Shown here: piece by piece, positions 38,396 to 48,227 of the stretch
How positions within the stretch are numbered: the first letter of the stretch is position 1
Layout: each line of letters begins with the position of its first letter
From: Nesterenkonia sp.
GTDB lineage: Bacteria > Actinomycetota > Actinomycetes > Actinomycetales > Micrococcaceae
Direction: 5' to 3'
DNA: 64,000 nucleotides
Assembly: GCF_029265375.1 (NCBI RefSeq)
Contig: NZ_JAJUJJ010000006.1
Span: 1 to 64,000, forward strand
Position numbers and translations under genes: made by a program
Notes under the pieces: model-generated
Seen by the model: only the letters and a program-made list of their open reading frames with translations
What the model was told of the DNA's origin: nothing
Databases searched by the model: none

Positions 38396-39432
38396 ACCTT
38401 GCGCAGCAGCACTCGGGAGACGGAATGGTCCTCGCCCTTGGACATCACCAGCCGCGCTCGGGATCTGGTGGGCTGAATGTTCTCCCGAAGGTTCGGACCG
38501 TTGATGCGGTTCCAGATATCGGTGGCTCGCGCTTCGGCCTGCTCATCGCTGAGCCGGCTGTACTGATGGAAGTAGCTGGCCGGATCTGCGAACGCTCCGG
38601 TGCGCCAGCGCATAAAGCGCTCCACATACCAGCGCTCAATATGCTGCGGCTTGGCGTCCACATAGATGGAGAAGTCGAAGAAGTCGCTCAGCGCCAGGCC
38701 AGTGGTGCCGTCTGCGCGCACCCGGGCCGGCTGCAGCACGTTCAGACCCTCCAGGATGAGCACATCCGGCCGGCGCACCACCTGGTACTCATCCTCCACG
38801 ATGTCGTACTTCAGGTGGGAGTAGACCGGCGCGGCCACCTCGGGCTGGCCGGACTTCACCTCGGAGACGAATCGCAGAAGCCGCCGCCGGTCATAAGCCT
38901 CCGGGAACCCCTTGCGGTCCATAATGCCGCGGCGGCGCAGCTCGGCGTTCGGATAGAGGAACCCATCGGTGGTCACCAGCTCCACACGCGGGGTAGACGG
39001 CCACCGGCGCAGCATCTCCTGCAGCACGCGGGCCGTAGTGGATTTGCCCACCGCCACCGAGCCGGCCACACCGATGACAAACGGGGTGCGGCGGGTCTGT
39101 TCGCCCAGGAAGTCATTGGTGGAGGCGCGCAGCCGGGCGGCGTTCTCCACATAGATGTTCAGCAGGCGGGACAGCGGCAGGTACACCTTTGCGACCTCGT
39201 CCAGCGAAAGGTGCTCGCCGATGCCGCGGAGACGGTCCACATCTTCCTGGTTCAGCGGCTGCTCAATCGTGTTGGCCAGGCGTGACCAGGCGTCGCGGTC
39301 CAGCTCCACGAACGGGGAGTACGACGACGAGCCGTCAGCGGGGGCAGGAGAGCCGGCCCACGGTGCCGTGCCGCTGATCTCCGGGGGCACCGGGGCAGGG
39401 GAGGCGGGAGTGACGTCAGGCTGCGAGGACAC
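38392..39432 (-). CDS. coaA: Pantothenate kinase type I
   Basis: This 346-residue kinase carries out the first step of coenzyme A synthesis. P-loop [31 protein letters not shown] and [14 protein letters not shown] are signatures. GTG 39432 is preferred: TATCGT (plus 39439-39444) is 6 bases upstream, with TTGTGC as -35 (39461-39466), giving a leaderless mRNA. The open frame extends further upstream, but only through a noncoding direct repeat. It is divergent from glmS. Confidence 0.93.
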   Translation of the reverse strand: MSSQPDVTPASPAPVPPEISGTAPWAGSPAPADGSSSYSPFVELDRDAWSRLANTIEQPLNQEDVDRLRGIGEHLSLDEVAKVYLPLSRLLNIYVENAARLRASTNDFLGEQTRRTPFVIGVAGSVAVGKSTTARVLQEMLRRWPSTPRVELVTTDGFLYPNAELRRRGIMDRKGFPEAYDRRRLLRFVSEVKSGQPEVAAPVYSHLKYDIVEDEYQVVRRPDVLILEGLNVLQPARVRADGTTGLALSDFFDFSIYVDAKPQHIERWYVERFMRWRTGAFADPASYFHQYSRLSDEQAEARATDIWNRINGPNLRENIQPTRSRARLVMSKGEDHSVSRVLLRKV

Positions 39433-39448
39433 ACAGACACGATACTCC

Positions 39449-39481
39449 CTGAGCTGGCCCGCACAATCACTCAGGTGATTG
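39449..39481. repeat. 33-bp direct repeat, copy 1 (coaA side)
   Basis: This is identical to 39566-39598. It contains the inverted pair AATCAC-TCAG-GTGATT and overlaps the -35 region of coaA, starting 17 bases before its GTG. Confidence 0.9.
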
Positions 39482-39565
39482 CACGGGTCCCAGAGCTCAG
39501 GGCTCCCCCCATGCGCCACCCACCAAGCTGACAAGCAGGTGGGCGGGCCCCGGGCGCCTCGGCTT

Positions 39566-39598
39566 CTGAGCTGGCCCGCACAATCACTCAGGTGATTG
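39566..39598. repeat. 33-bp direct repeat, copy 2 (glmS side)
   Basis: This is an exact second copy of 39449-39481, offset by 117 bases and ending 56 bases before the glmS ATG. It may be an operator or a dispersed repeat element. Confidence 0.9.
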
Positions 39599-39654
39599 GA
39601 GGGGTGAGCGGCTTCACCCTGGTCGCGGGCGCCCGGCCAGGTACTCTTGTGCGC

Positions 39655-41526
39655 ATGTGCGGAATTGTCGGTTATGTGGGGCTGCCGGAGAAGAGCGGCG
39701 AGCACCAGGCGTTGGATGTGCTGGTGGAGGGGCTGCGGCGGTTGGAGTACCGCGGGTATGACTCTGCTGGTGTGGCCACGGTCTCAGGCGGCGTGGTCCA
39801 GGTGCGGAAGAAGTCTGGGAAGCTGGGGAATCTGCTGGCTGAGATTGAGGCTGCTCCGGTGGGGCCTGCCCAGGTGGGTATTGGGCATACTCGGTGGGCT
39901 ACCCATGGTGGGCCCACTGATGTGAATGCGCATCCGCATGTGGGTGATTCCGGCCGGTTGGCTGTGATCCACAACGGGATCATTGAGAATTTTGCGCAGC
40001 TGCGTCAGCGGCTGCTGGCCGAGGGCTTCGAGTTCGCCTCTGAGACTGATACGGAGGTCGCGGCGAAGCTGATCGGCCGGTTCTTCGCCGGGGAGGCAGC
40101 GGGTGATCTGACTGCGGCGATGCGGCTGGCGGTCAATGAGCTGGAAGGGGCGTTCACGCTGCTGGCGGTCCATGCTGATGCGCCGGACCGGGTGGTGGCT
40201 GCCCGGCGGAATTCGCCGCTGGTGGTCGGTCTGGGTGAGGGAGAGAACTTCCTGGGCAGCGATGTCTCGGGGTTCATTGATTTCACCCGTGAGGCGGTGG
40301 AGCTGGAGCAGGACCAGATCGTCACGATCACCTCTTCTGAGGTGGAGATCATCAACTTTGATGGGACCCCGGCCCAGGGGCGGCGGTTCTATGTGGACTG
40401 GGATGCTTCTGCGGCAGAGAAGGGCGGGTTCCCCACGTTCATGGAGAAGGAGATCCATGAGCAGCCCAAGGCGGTGGAGGACACGCTGCTGGGCCGCACC
40501 GATGCTGAGGGCCGGCTGGTGCTCGATGAGCTGCGGATTGATCCCGAAGAGCTGAAGGCGACGACGAAGATCATTGTGCTGGCCTGCGGCACCGCCGCGT
40601 ATGCGGGTTTGGTGGCTAAGTACGCCATTGAGCATTGGACCCGCATCCCGGTGGAGGTGGAGCTGGCTCATGAGTTCCGCTACCGGGATCCGATCATTGA
40701 TGAGACCACGCTGGTGGTTTCGATCTCCCAGTCCGGGGAGACGATGGACACTCTGATGGCGGTCCGCTACGCCAAGGAGCAGGGGGCCAGGACCTTATCG
40801 ATCTGCAATACCAATGGGTCGACGATTCCGCGGGAGTCGGATGCGGTGCTGTATCTGCACGCCGGTCCGGAGATCGCGGTGGCCTCGACCAAGGCGTTTC
40901 TGGCGATGATTGCTGCTTCCTATCTGCTGGGCCTGTATCTGGGGCAGCTGCGCGGGCAGCTGTTCTCCGGTCAGATCGCCGATATTCTGGCGGATCTGCA
41001 CAGTGTGCCCGGTAAGATCCAGCAGATCCTCGATGATGCTGAGCAGATCAAGGCGCTGGCCCGGCAGATGGCCGATACCCCCTCGGTGTTGTTCTTGGGC
41101 CGGCATGTGGGGTATCCGGTGGCGCTGGAGGGAGCTTTGAAGCTCAAGGAGCTGGCCTATATCCATGCGGAGGGCTTCGCCGCCGGAGAGCTGAAGCATG
41201 GGCCGATCGCGCTGATCGAGGAGGGCCAGCCGGTGTTTGTGGTGGTGCCCTCCCCGCATGGGCGGTATTCGCTGCATTCCAAGGTGGTCTCCAATATCCA
41301 AGAGGTCCGGGCCCGGGGCGCGCGGACCATCACTGTGGCCGAAGAAGGCGATGAAGCTGTCCAGGACTACTCCGAGACGGTGTTCCACGTGCCAGGGACC
41401 CAGCCGCTGCTGATGCCGCTGCTGACCACCGTGCCGCTGCAGATCTTCGCCTGCGCGCTGGCCAGCGAGAAGGGCTACGACGTCGACCAGCCCCGCAACC
41501 TCGCCAAATCCGTCACCGTTGAGTAG
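39655..41526 (+). CDS. glmS: Glutamine-fructose-6-phosphate aminotransferase
   Basis: This 623-residue enzyme makes glucosamine-6-phosphate from fructose-6-phosphate and glutamine. MCGIVGYVG gives the Cys2 nucleophile of the glutaminase domain (1-240). The SIS sugar-isomerase domains show [12 protein letters not shown] and [17 protein letters not shown]; the tail [11 protein letters not shown] is standard. ATG 39655 lies 7 bases after TACTCT (39642-39647) without a ribosome site. The first three quarters use many GGG, GCT, GAT and ATT codons, as in glmM; the 3' end returns to GCC/GAC/ATC. Confidence 0.97.
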   Translation: MCGIVGYVGLPEKSGEHQALDVLVEGLRRLEYRGYDSAGVATVSGGVVQVRKKSGKLGNLLAEIEAAPVGPAQVGIGHTRWATHGGPTDVNAHPHVGDSGRLAVIHNGIIENFAQLRQRLLAEGFEFASETDTEVAAKLIGRFFAGEAAGDLTAAMRLAVNELEGAFTLLAVHADAPDRVVAARRNSPLVVGLGEGENFLGSDVSGFIDFTREAVELEQDQIVTITSSEVEIINFDGTPAQGRRFYVDWDASAAEKGGFPTFMEKEIHEQPKAVEDTLLGRTDAEGRLVLDELRIDPEELKATTKIIVLACGTAAYAGLVAKYAIEHWTRIPVEVELAHEFRYRDPIIDETTLVVSISQSGETMDTLMAVRYAKEQGARTLSICNTNGSTIPRESDAVLYLHAGPEIAVASTKAFLAMIAASYLLGLYLGQLRGQLFSGQIADILADLHSVPGKIQQILDDAEQIKALARQMADTPSVLFLGRHVGYPVALEGALKLKELAYIHAEGFAAGELKHGPIALIEEGQPVFVVVPSPHGRYSLHSKVVSNIQEVRARGARTITVAEEGDEAVQDYSETVFHVPGTQPLLMPLLTTVPLQIFACALASEKGYDVDQPRNLAKSVTVE

Positions 41527-41555
41527 CAGCGTGACGGTGAGTTGAGGACAGCCAC

Positions 41556-41906
41556 GTGATCAGAGGAACCGGGATCGACGTCGTACAGGTCAGCAGGTTC
41601 GGCCAGCAGCTGCGCCGCGCACCCGCCCTGCGGCAGCGCCTCTTCACGCCCCAGGAGCAGGACCTGCCCCTGCGCTCCCTGGCCGCCCGGTTCGCCGCCA
41701 AGGAGGCCGTGGCCAAGGCGCTGGGCGCACCGGCCGGTATGCGGTGGCACGACTGCCAGGTGATCCGCGACCCGGCCGGGGCCCCGCAGATCCACGTGGA
41801 AGGCACCGTTGCCGCCGTCGCCGCCTCCCACGGCATCCGGCGCTGGCACCTGAGTCTCAGTCACGACGGCGATATCGCCGCCGCGATGGTCATCGCCGAG
41901 GACTGA
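41556..41906 (+). CDS. acpS: Holo-[acyl-carrier-protein] synthase
   Basis: This 116-residue phosphopantetheinyl transferase uses CoA to activate acyl carrier protein. GTGIDVV near the start, RLFTPQEQ and [13 protein letters not shown] carry the Mg and CoA ligands; [14 protein letters not shown] ends the fold. GTG 41556 is 29 bases after glmS. With coaA nearby it links CoA to lipid synthesis. Confidence 0.95.
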   Translation: MIRGTGIDVVQVSRFGQQLRRAPALRQRLFTPQEQDLPLRSLAARFAAKEAVAKALGAPAGMRWHDCQVIRDPAGAPQIHVEGTVAAVAASHGIRRWHLSLSHDGDIAAAMVIAED

Positions 41907-41957
41907 GCCTTACTCCACGCCCTGCAGGCGCCGCCGGCAGCGGGCTATCGTGGGGCT

Positions 41958-43499
41958 ATGACGCTGCAGCTGAGCCCCGTCTACCGCGGTGAACAGATCC
42001 GGGCAGCAGAGAAGCCGCTGCTCGACGCCGGAAAAGGCGAGCAGCTGATGCGCAGAGCCGCCCACGGCCTGGCCTACCGAGTGCTGCAGATCCTGGAGCA
42101 GACCGGAGGCGTCTACGGCGCCCGCGTCACCGGGCTGATCGGACCGGGAAACAACGGCGGCGACGGTCTCTGGGCGCTGGCCTTCCTGCGCCGCCGCGGG
42201 GTGGATGCCCACGCCGTGCTGCTGCGTGAGAAGGCCCACCCGGCAGGACTCGAGGCCTTCCGCCGCGCCGGCGGCAGAACAGCGGAGGACATACCGGCCG
42301 GGACCAGCGTGCTCATCGACGCGATCCTCGGCACCGGGTTCAAAGGAGCGTTTACCCGGCCTGAGGTGCCCGGCCTGCAGCAGGCGGTATCAGCCGCCGT
42401 CGTCGTCGCCTGCGACCTGCCCTCCGGAGTCGACGCGGACACCGGCGCGGCAGCGGCGGATGTGATCCCGGCAGACCATACCGTGACCTTCGGAGGGCTC
42501 AAGCAGGGGCTGCTGGCAGGTGCCGGCGGACGGCTCAGCGGAACAGTGCACACAGTCGACATCGGGCTGGGCCCGCAGCTGCCGAAGACCCCGGTGCACG
42601 CCGCCGAACCCGCACAGCCAGGTACGGGCCCGGCGCCCGGTGCGGAGCCGGAGAATCCCGCAGCGCCGGCGATGCTGCCCGCAGTGCGGGGCCCGCAGGC
42701 GGCAGACCACAAATACTCCCGCGGCACCCTGGGGATACTGGCCGGCTCCGAGCAGTTCCCCGGGGCCGCGCTGCTGACCGCATCCGCTGCCTGCGCCACC
42801 GGCTGCGGCATGGTGAGCCTCTACGCGCCGGCCGAGGTGAACCGTCTGGTGCTGCAGCGCCGCCCCGAGGTGGTGCCCGGCACCGCGCCCGCCACCGCAC
42901 CAGAGGCCGGAAAAGCCCCCGCAGCGGTGGTGATCGGCCCAGGACTCGGCCAGGATCCGCAGCGGATGGCAGAGGCCGAGGCGGCTTTGGAGCACGCACT
43001 GCAGGAGGCCGTGCCCTGCGTGCTGGACGCCTCAGGGCTGCAGCTGGTGCGCACTCAGCTGCGCCGACGCGGCGGACTGAACAAGAACGTGCTGATCACA
43101 CCGCATGCCGGGGAGGCACGCCGCCTTGCCCAGGACCTGCGGGACCCAGTGCTGACCAAACAGCTGACCCCCGGGGCCGGTGAAGACCCGGTGGAGGCCG
43201 CCCGCCGCCTGGCCGGAGCCCTGGACTGCTCGGTGCTGCTCAAAGGTACCACCACCATCATCGCCTCGCCGCAGGGGGAGGTGATCCTGCACCGGGCCCA
43301 AACCCCCGGGCTGGCCACCGCCGGCACCGGTGACGTGCTCTCCGGGATCCTCGGGGCCCTGGCCGCGACCCAGCCGAAGGACTGGTCTGCTGTAGCCGTC
43401 CACGCCGTGGACCTGCACCGCCGCGCAGCAGTCCGGATCGACCCGCACGGCCGCGGCCGCTTCGGCGCCTCCGCACTCATCGCGGCGCTGGGCAGCTGA
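41958..43499 (+). CDS. nnr: Bifunctional NAD(P)HX epimerase/dehydratase
   Basis: This 513-residue repair enzyme restores hydrated NAD(P)H. The YjeF-like epimerase domain (about 1-215) has GPGNNGGDGLWALAFLRRRG and CDLPSGVDADTG. The ribokinase-like dehydratase (about 245-513) has GILAGSEQFPGAAL, VVIGPGLGQ, LITPHAGEARRL and TAGTGDVLSGILGALAA. A proline/alanine linker lies between. ATG 41958 lies 6 bases after TATCGT (41946-41951); no ribosome site, probably leaderless. Confidence 0.94.
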   Translation: MTLQLSPVYRGEQIRAAEKPLLDAGKGEQLMRRAAHGLAYRVLQILEQTGGVYGARVTGLIGPGNNGGDGLWALAFLRRRGVDAHAVLLREKAHPAGLEAFRRAGGRTAEDIPAGTSVLIDAILGTGFKGAFTRPEVPGLQQAVSAAVVVACDLPSGVDADTGAAAADVIPADHTVTFGGLKQGLLAGAGGRLSGTVHTVDIGLGPQLPKTPVHAAEPAQPGTGPAPGAEPENPAAPAMLPAVRGPQAADHKYSRGTLGILAGSEQFPGAALLTASAACATGCGMVSLYAPAEVNRLVLQRRPEVVPGTAPATAPEAGKAPAAVVIGPGLGQDPQRMAEAEAALEHALQEAVPCVLDASGLQLVRTQLRRRGGLNKNVLITPHAGEARRLAQDLRDPVLTKQLTPGAGEDPVEAARRLAGALDCSVLLKGTTTIIASPQGEVILHRAQTPGLATAGTGDVLSGILGALAATQPKDWSAVAVHAVDLHRRAAVRIDPHGRGRFGASALIAALGS

Positions 43500-43541
43500 C
43501 AGGGGTTCGGGCGCATCATCGGAGATCGTAGAGTGGAAACT

Positions 43542-44708
43542 ATGAGTTCTTCCGGCGGCCCTGCTGCCCCTGAGCGTACGGCCATCATTGACGCGGCAGC
43601 GATTGCGCAGAACGTGGGCACGATTGCCGAATACGTGCGCCCGGCCAAGGTGCTGGCCGCGGTCAAGGCCGACGGCTACGGCCACGGCATGCTCACCGCT
43701 GCCCGTGCCGCCCTGGCCGGCGGCGCCGACTGGCTGGGCACCGCCCATGTGGCTGAGGCGCTGCAGCTCAGAGACGCCGGCATCGATGCGCCGGTGCTGG
43801 CCTGGCTGCACACCCGGCAGACCGACTTCGCCGCCGCCATCGCCGCTCATATCGACCTGGGCGTCTCCGGCTGGGAACTGACCGAGATCACCGCCGCAGC
43901 CCAACGTCTGCAGAGCCCGGCACGGATCCACCTGAAGATCGACACCGGACTGGGACGCAACGGCTCCACCCTTGACCAGTGGCCCGCCCTGATCCGTCAG
44001 GCACAGTGGGCCCAGGAAGAGGGGCTGATCAGCGTGGTGGGCATCTTCACCCATCTGGCGGTGGCCGATGAGCCCGACCGGCGTGATACGGACCAGCAGC
44101 TGGAGACCTTCCGAGCTGCGCTGCAGACCGCCGAGGACCACGGCATCGTCCCCGACCTGCGCCACGCCGCCAACACGCCTGCGGCCCTCTCCCGCCCCGA
44201 CGCGCACTTCGACATGGTGCGCGTAGGAGTCGGCATCTACGGGCAGAGCCCCTTCGCCGACCGCAGCGCCGAATCCCTGGGTCTGGTGCCGGCCATGGAG
44301 CTGCGCACCACGCTGGCCAACGTCAAACACGTCCCGGCCGGCCAGGGCATCAGCTACGGGCTCACCCACCGTGTGGACACCCCCACCACGCTGGGGCTGG
44401 TGCCGCTGGGATACGCCGACGGCATCCCGCGGATCGCCGTCGGCGCGCCCGTGCTCATACGCGGCCGCCGCTACCACTCCGTCGGGCGGGTGGCCATGGA
44501 CCAGTTCGTCGTCGACCTCGGAACCGACACGGAGGCTCAGGTCGGTGACGAGGTCACCGTCTTCGGAGGCGACTCGGGGATCTCCGCCGCCGAATGGGGA
44601 GCCGCGGCCCAGACCATCAACTATGAGGTCATCACCCGCATCGGCGCGCGCGTGCCCCGCGAGGTGATCAACGAATCCGCCGTCCAACCTGCCGAGGCGC
44701 TGCAGTGA
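43542..44708 (+). CDS. alr: Alanine racemase
   Basis: This 388-residue PLP enzyme makes D-alanine for peptidoglycan. The PLP lysine is in AKVLAAVKADGYGHG, and the catalytic tyrosine region is GVGIYGQSPF/ISYGLTHRV. ATG 43542 lies 7 bases after TAGAGT (43529-43534); GTG 43533 would overlap the -10 box. The stop is followed by tsaE after 80 bases. Confidence 0.96.
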   Translation: MSSSGGPAAPERTAIIDAAAIAQNVGTIAEYVRPAKVLAAVKADGYGHGMLTAARAALAGGADWLGTAHVAEALQLRDAGIDAPVLAWLHTRQTDFAAAIAAHIDLGVSGWELTEITAAAQRLQSPARIHLKIDTGLGRNGSTLDQWPALIRQAQWAQEEGLISVVGIFTHLAVADEPDRRDTDQQLETFRAALQTAEDHGIVPDLRHAANTPAALSRPDAHFDMVRVGVGIYGQSPFADRSAESLGLVPAMELRTTLANVKHVPAGQGISYGLTHRVDTPTTLGLVPLGYADGIPRIAVGAPVLIRGRRYHSVGRVAMDQFVVDLGTDTEAQVGDEVTVFGGDSGISAAEWGAAAQTINYEVITRIGARVPREVINESAVQPAEALQ

Positions 44709-44788
44709 GGGACAGCGCTGCAGCGTGCAGCGAAGGGGCAGCACAGTCACCGGCCGGACCGGGGAGACAGCGTGAGGAGTGCAGAATC

Positions 44789-45412
44789 ATGAGCGGCGCA
44801 GCATCGCCGGCTGACCCCCTGCCTGGGGAGAACTGGACCCTGCGCATTCCGCTGGCCGACCTGGAGGACACCGCAGACTTCGCGCACCGGCTCAGCGCAC
44901 AGCTGCAGGCCGGGGACCTGCTGGTGCTCACCGGCGGACTGGGCGCCGGGAAGACCACCTTCACCCAAGCACTGGGCCAGGCGCTGGGAGTCCAGGGCCC
45001 GATCAGCTCTCCGACCTTCATCCTCTCCCGCATCCACCCCAACGACGACGGACCCGACCTCGTGCACGTGGACGCCTACCGCACCGATGCCGAAGGACTG
45101 GAATCCCTGGATCTGCCGGCCACGCAGTCGGACTCAGTCACCGTGGTCGAGTGGGGACGCGGCCTGGTGGAGGACGCGCTCGCCGGGCCCGGCGGATCAT
45201 GGCTGGACATCGAACTGCTGACTCAGCAGGACCCCTCAGCGTCGGCGGCGGCGGATGCGGCGCCCCGCACTCCGGAGACTCCTGATCAGGCCGACGGCGC
45301 CATCCGGACCGACTTCTCCGAGACCGAAGAAGACCTGCTGGGAACGCCCCGCACCGTGGTGCTGCGCGGCTACGGCCCCCGCTGGCAGCACCCACCGCTG
45401 CCCGGCAGCTGA
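44789..45412 (+). CDS. tsaE: tRNA t6A synthesis ATPase TsaE
   Basis: This 207-residue ATPase drives the TsaB-TsaD complex in threonylcarbamoyl-adenosine formation at tRNA position 37. The P-loop is GGLGAGKTTFTQ; SSPTFILSRIH and VVEWGRGL are signatures. About 40 C-terminal residues exceed the usual 150-160. ATG 44789 is 9 bases from GAGGAG; GTG 44705 overlapping alr would add an unconserved 28 residues. Confidence 0.94.
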   Translation: MSGAASPADPLPGENWTLRIPLADLEDTADFAHRLSAQLQAGDLLVLTGGLGAGKTTFTQALGQALGVQGPISSPTFILSRIHPNDDGPDLVHVDAYRTDAEGLESLDLPATQSDSVTVVEWGRGLVEDALAGPGGSWLDIELLTQQDPSASAAADAAPRTPETPDQADGAIRTDFSETEEDLLGTPRTVVLRGYGPRWQHPPLPGS

Positions 45413-45522
45413 GCGCCCCTCGCACGGCTCCATAGGGAGGGCACTGGTTCTCTCAGGTCCGGCTCTCTGGCTGCCTCTGGAGACTCGGCCGCGCCGCCCC
45501 CGCTCACCGATACCATGGTGGG

Positions 45523-46197
45523 GTGCTGCTGACCATCGATTCCTCCGCCGGTGCCTCACTGGCGCTGACCCGCGGGGAGACCGTGCTGGCCGCCTGGCAC
45601 ACCGAGGAGACCACCTCGCACGCAGAAGTGCTCGCCCCCGCCTTGCATACGATGCTGAGCGAGAACTCCGTGACCGGCGGCGACCTGGACGCCATAGCCG
45701 TTGGAGCCGGGCCCGGCCCCTTCACCGGGCTGCGCGTGGGACTGGCATTGGCGCACAGCCTGGCCGAAGCCTGGCGCCTGCCGCTGCACGGGCTGTGCAG
45801 CCTGGACGCGCTGGCGCTGCGCGCAGTGGATGCTGGGATCGAGGGTGAATTTCTGGCTGCCACCGATGCCAGGCGGCGCGAGGTCTACTGGGCGAGCTAC
45901 CGCAACGACGACGGCGACGCGCAGCTGGTCTCCGGCCCGCATGTGGGACCGCCCGCCGAATGCCCGGCGCTGCCGGCCGTCGGCGCAGGTGCGGGACCCT
46001 ACCCCGATCAGCTCCGTCCCGCTGCGCTCGCCGGCCAGGAGCCGGAGGCCTGGACACCGCACGCTGCCGAGCTGGGACGGCTCGCCCATGGGGCGCTCGC
46101 CGGAGAGCTGACCGGCGTGCTGTGCGAACCCCGGCCGCTGTACCTGCGGGAATCCGATGCGAAGGTCCCGCGCCAGATGCGCCAAGGTGCCTCCTGA
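45523..46197 (+). CDS. tsaB: tRNA t6A synthesis protein TsaB
   Basis: This 224-residue inactive homologue of TsaD is its dimer partner. LLTIDSSAGASLALT at the start and VGAGPGPFTGLRVGLALAHS are signatures of the ASKHA-like fold. GTG 45523 lies 6 bases after TACCAT (45511-45516), so it is likely leaderless. Confidence 0.93.
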   Translation: MLLTIDSSAGASLALTRGETVLAAWHTEETTSHAEVLAPALHTMLSENSVTGGDLDAIAVGAGPGPFTGLRVGLALAHSLAEAWRLPLHGLCSLDALALRAVDAGIEGEFLAATDARRREVYWASYRNDDGDAQLVSGPHVGPPAECPALPAVGAGAGPYPDQLRPAALAGQEPEAWTPHAAELGRLAHGALAGELTGVLCEPRPLYLRESDAKVPRQMRQGAS

Positions 46198-46240
46198 TGC
46201 GCCCCAGCACATCCCCGCTCTTCCCGGGCCTCACCACGTT

Positions 46241-46301
46241 ACGTGTCGGAACGGCCCAAACTCCGGCATTTCGGACGCCAGTTTGGGCCCATTCGACACG
46301 T
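46241..46301. repeat. Imperfect inverted repeat upstream of rimI
   Basis: ACGTGTCG (46241-46248) and GGCCCAAACT (46253-46262) pair with AGTTTGGGCC (46280-46289) and CGACACGT (46294-46301). The 4-base interior loops differ. It lies in the 180-base tsaB-rimI gap, followed by GC-rich sequence. Confidence 0.8.
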
Positions 46302-46377
46302 GATGCGGGAGCGGCCCGGGGCGCGTCCCCGGGTATGGCCCGGGGAGTGACCCCGAGGGTGGCCCCGGAGGTCGGCC

Positions 46378-47001
46378 ATGGGTGATGACCGGAGCGGGGC
46401 CCTGGGTGATAGGGCAGGTGAGTCCATGGGGGGATCCCTGGGGGAGGGCGTGCACCTGCGGACCATGACGCCGGCCGATGTGCCGGCGGTGATGCAGCTG
46501 GAGCGGACCCTGTTTCCGCAGGACGCCTGGCCGGAGGAGTTCTTCCGTCAGGAGCTGGCCCAGGCCGAGCCGCAGGCCTCGGCCGAACGAGCCACCCGCC
46601 GGTACTGGGTCGCGGAGTCCAGGAATCCGGGGGCGGACGACGTCCTGGGCTACGCCGGCATGATGTGCGTCCTCCCGCTGGCCGATGTGCAGACCCTCGC
46701 CGTCGCACCGGCAGCGCAGGGCAGGGGCCTGGGCACCGATCTGCTGCGTCTGATCATCAAGGAGTCCCAGGCCCGTGGGGCCGAAGACCTGCTGCTGGAG
46801 GTCCGGGCGGACAATCCCGGGGCGCAGCGCCTCTACCGGCGTGAGGGATTTGAGCAGATCCACCTGCGGCGTCGGTATTATCCCGACGGCGGGGATGCGC
46901 TGATCATGCGACGGCGGCTCCGTCCTGAGCATCCGCGGCGGCCATCCTCCGCCGCCGACCTGCGATCCGATCTCACCGACCGAGGAGACGCCCATGAGTG
47001 A
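46378..47001 (+). CDS. rimI: Ribosomal-protein alanine N-acetyltransferase
   Basis: This GNAT acetyltransferase of up to 207 residues, by family acetylates the N-terminal alanine of S18. [36 protein letters not shown] (acetyl-CoA loop) and [19 protein letters not shown] are signatures. The start is uncertain: ATG 46378, 46426 and 46468 are all in frame; the last gives a length nearest the usual 150-160. It overlaps tsaD by 8 bases, the typical tsaB-rimI-tsaD order. Confidence 0.88.
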   Translation: MGDDRSGALGDRAGESMGGSLGEGVHLRTMTPADVPAVMQLERTLFPQDAWPEEFFRQELAQAEPQASAERATRRYWVAESRNPGADDVLGYAGMMCVLPLADVQTLAVAPAAQGRGLGTDLLRLIIKESQARGAEDLLLEVRADNPGAQRLYRREGFEQIHLRRRYYPDGGDALIMRRRLRPEHPRRPSSAADLRSDLTDRGDAHE

Positions 47002-48115
47002 CGAGCCCCTGGTGCTCGGCATCGAGACCTCCTGCGACGAAACCGGCATAGGTCTGGTGCGCGGACGCCGCCTGCTTGCTCACGAGGTCGCCTCCTCGGT
47101 GGAGGAGCATGTCCGCTTCGGCGGGGTGATTCCGGAGATCGCCGCTCGCGCCCATCTGGAGGCGTTCACCCCCACGCTGCGGCGGGCGCTGGAGACCGCC
47201 GGGGTGGAGCTGGATGAGGTGGACGCCATTGCCGTCACCGCCGGACCCGGACTGGCGGGCGCTCTGATGGTGGGACTCTCGGCTGCCAAGGGGCTGGCGC
47301 TGGCCACCGGCACGCCGCTGTACGGGATCAACCACCTGGTGGCGCATGTGGCCGTGGGCCTGCTGGATAAGGACGGCGAGCAGGCGCCCACAGGGGCGGG
47401 CGGAACGACGCATGGAGCGGCCGGCACGGCAGCTGCAGCCCATGCCACCGGAGCGCTGCTGGTCTCCGGCGGCCACACCGAGATGCTGCGCATCGGCTCG
47501 ATCACCGAAGATGTCCAGCTGCTGGGCTCCACCATCGATGACGCCGCCGGGGAAGCCTATGACAAGGTCGCCCGGCTGCTCGGACTGGGATACCCGGGCG
47601 GGCCGAAGATCGACGCCGCCGCGGCAGACGGCGACCCGCAGGCCTTCCGCTTCCCGCGCGGGCTGACTATGCCGAAGTTTGAAGGCACTGAGGAGAATCC
47701 GGGCAAGCACCGGCACAACTGGTCCTTCTCCGGGCTGAAGACCGCAGTGGCCCGGGCCGTGGAGCAGTTCGAGCAGGCCGGCCGCCCGGTGCCCACCGCA
47801 GACATCGCCGCAAGCTTCCAGGAAGCGGTGGTGGATGTGCTGACCTCCAAAACGGTTCGGGCCTGCCGCGAGCACGGGATCACCAGCCTGCTGCTGGGCG
47901 GGGGAGTGGCGGCCAATTCGCGGCTGCGTGAGCTGCTGGCCCAGCGGTGCGAACAGGCCGGCGTCGAGCTGACGGTTCCGCCGATCTCCCTGTGCACCGA
48001 CAACGGCGCCATGGTCGCCGCACTCGGGGCGCAGCTGGTGGCAGCCGGAGTCCAGCCGTCGTCGTGGGAGATCCCGGCAGACTCCGGCCTGCCGGTCAGC
48101 CGCATCAGCCTCTGA
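46994..48115 (+). CDS. tsaD: tRNA threonylcarbamoyladenosine transferase TsaD
   Basis: This 373-residue enzyme is the catalytic subunit of t6A synthesis. [15 protein letters not shown] opens the ATPase fold; metal histidines lie in RAHLEAF and [36 protein letters not shown] and [13 protein letters not shown] are signatures. An alanine/glycine-rich insert lies at about 130-155. It is convergent with the YbdK-type gene. Confidence 0.96.
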   Translation: MSDEPLVLGIETSCDETGIGLVRGRRLLAHEVASSVEEHVRFGGVIPEIAARAHLEAFTPTLRRALETAGVELDEVDAIAVTAGPGLAGALMVGLSAAKGLALATGTPLYGINHLVAHVAVGLLDKDGEQAPTGAGGTTHGAAGTAAAAHATGALLVSGGHTEMLRIGSITEDVQLLGSTIDDAAGEAYDKVARLLGLGYPGGPKIDAAAADGDPQAFRFPRGLTMPKFEGTEENPGKHRHNWSFSGLKTAVARAVEQFEQAGRPVPTADIAASFQEAVVDVLTSKTVRACREHGITSLLLGGGVAANSRLRELLAQRCEQAGVELTVPPISLCTDNGAMVAALGAQLVAAGVQPSSWEIPADSGLPVSRISL

Positions 48116-48227
48116 ACCCGCCGCCTGCGAGCTGAACCCACCGGCCGGGCACCCGGCGGGCGCGCGGATCCAGCCGGAAGATCCCGTCCCGGGTGCCGGA
48201 CCCCCGGCAGGCCAACCCCGCCGCGCT

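Noticed and set aside
39449..39598. CRISPR array suggested by two 33-bp repeats
   Set aside because: Only two copies with an 84-base spacer, no cas genes, and both lie in a divergent promoter region.
39433..39705. N-terminal extension of coaA through the repeats
   Set aside because: The added residues repeat the translated repeat unit and do not match pantothenate kinases; a good -10 precedes GTG 39432.
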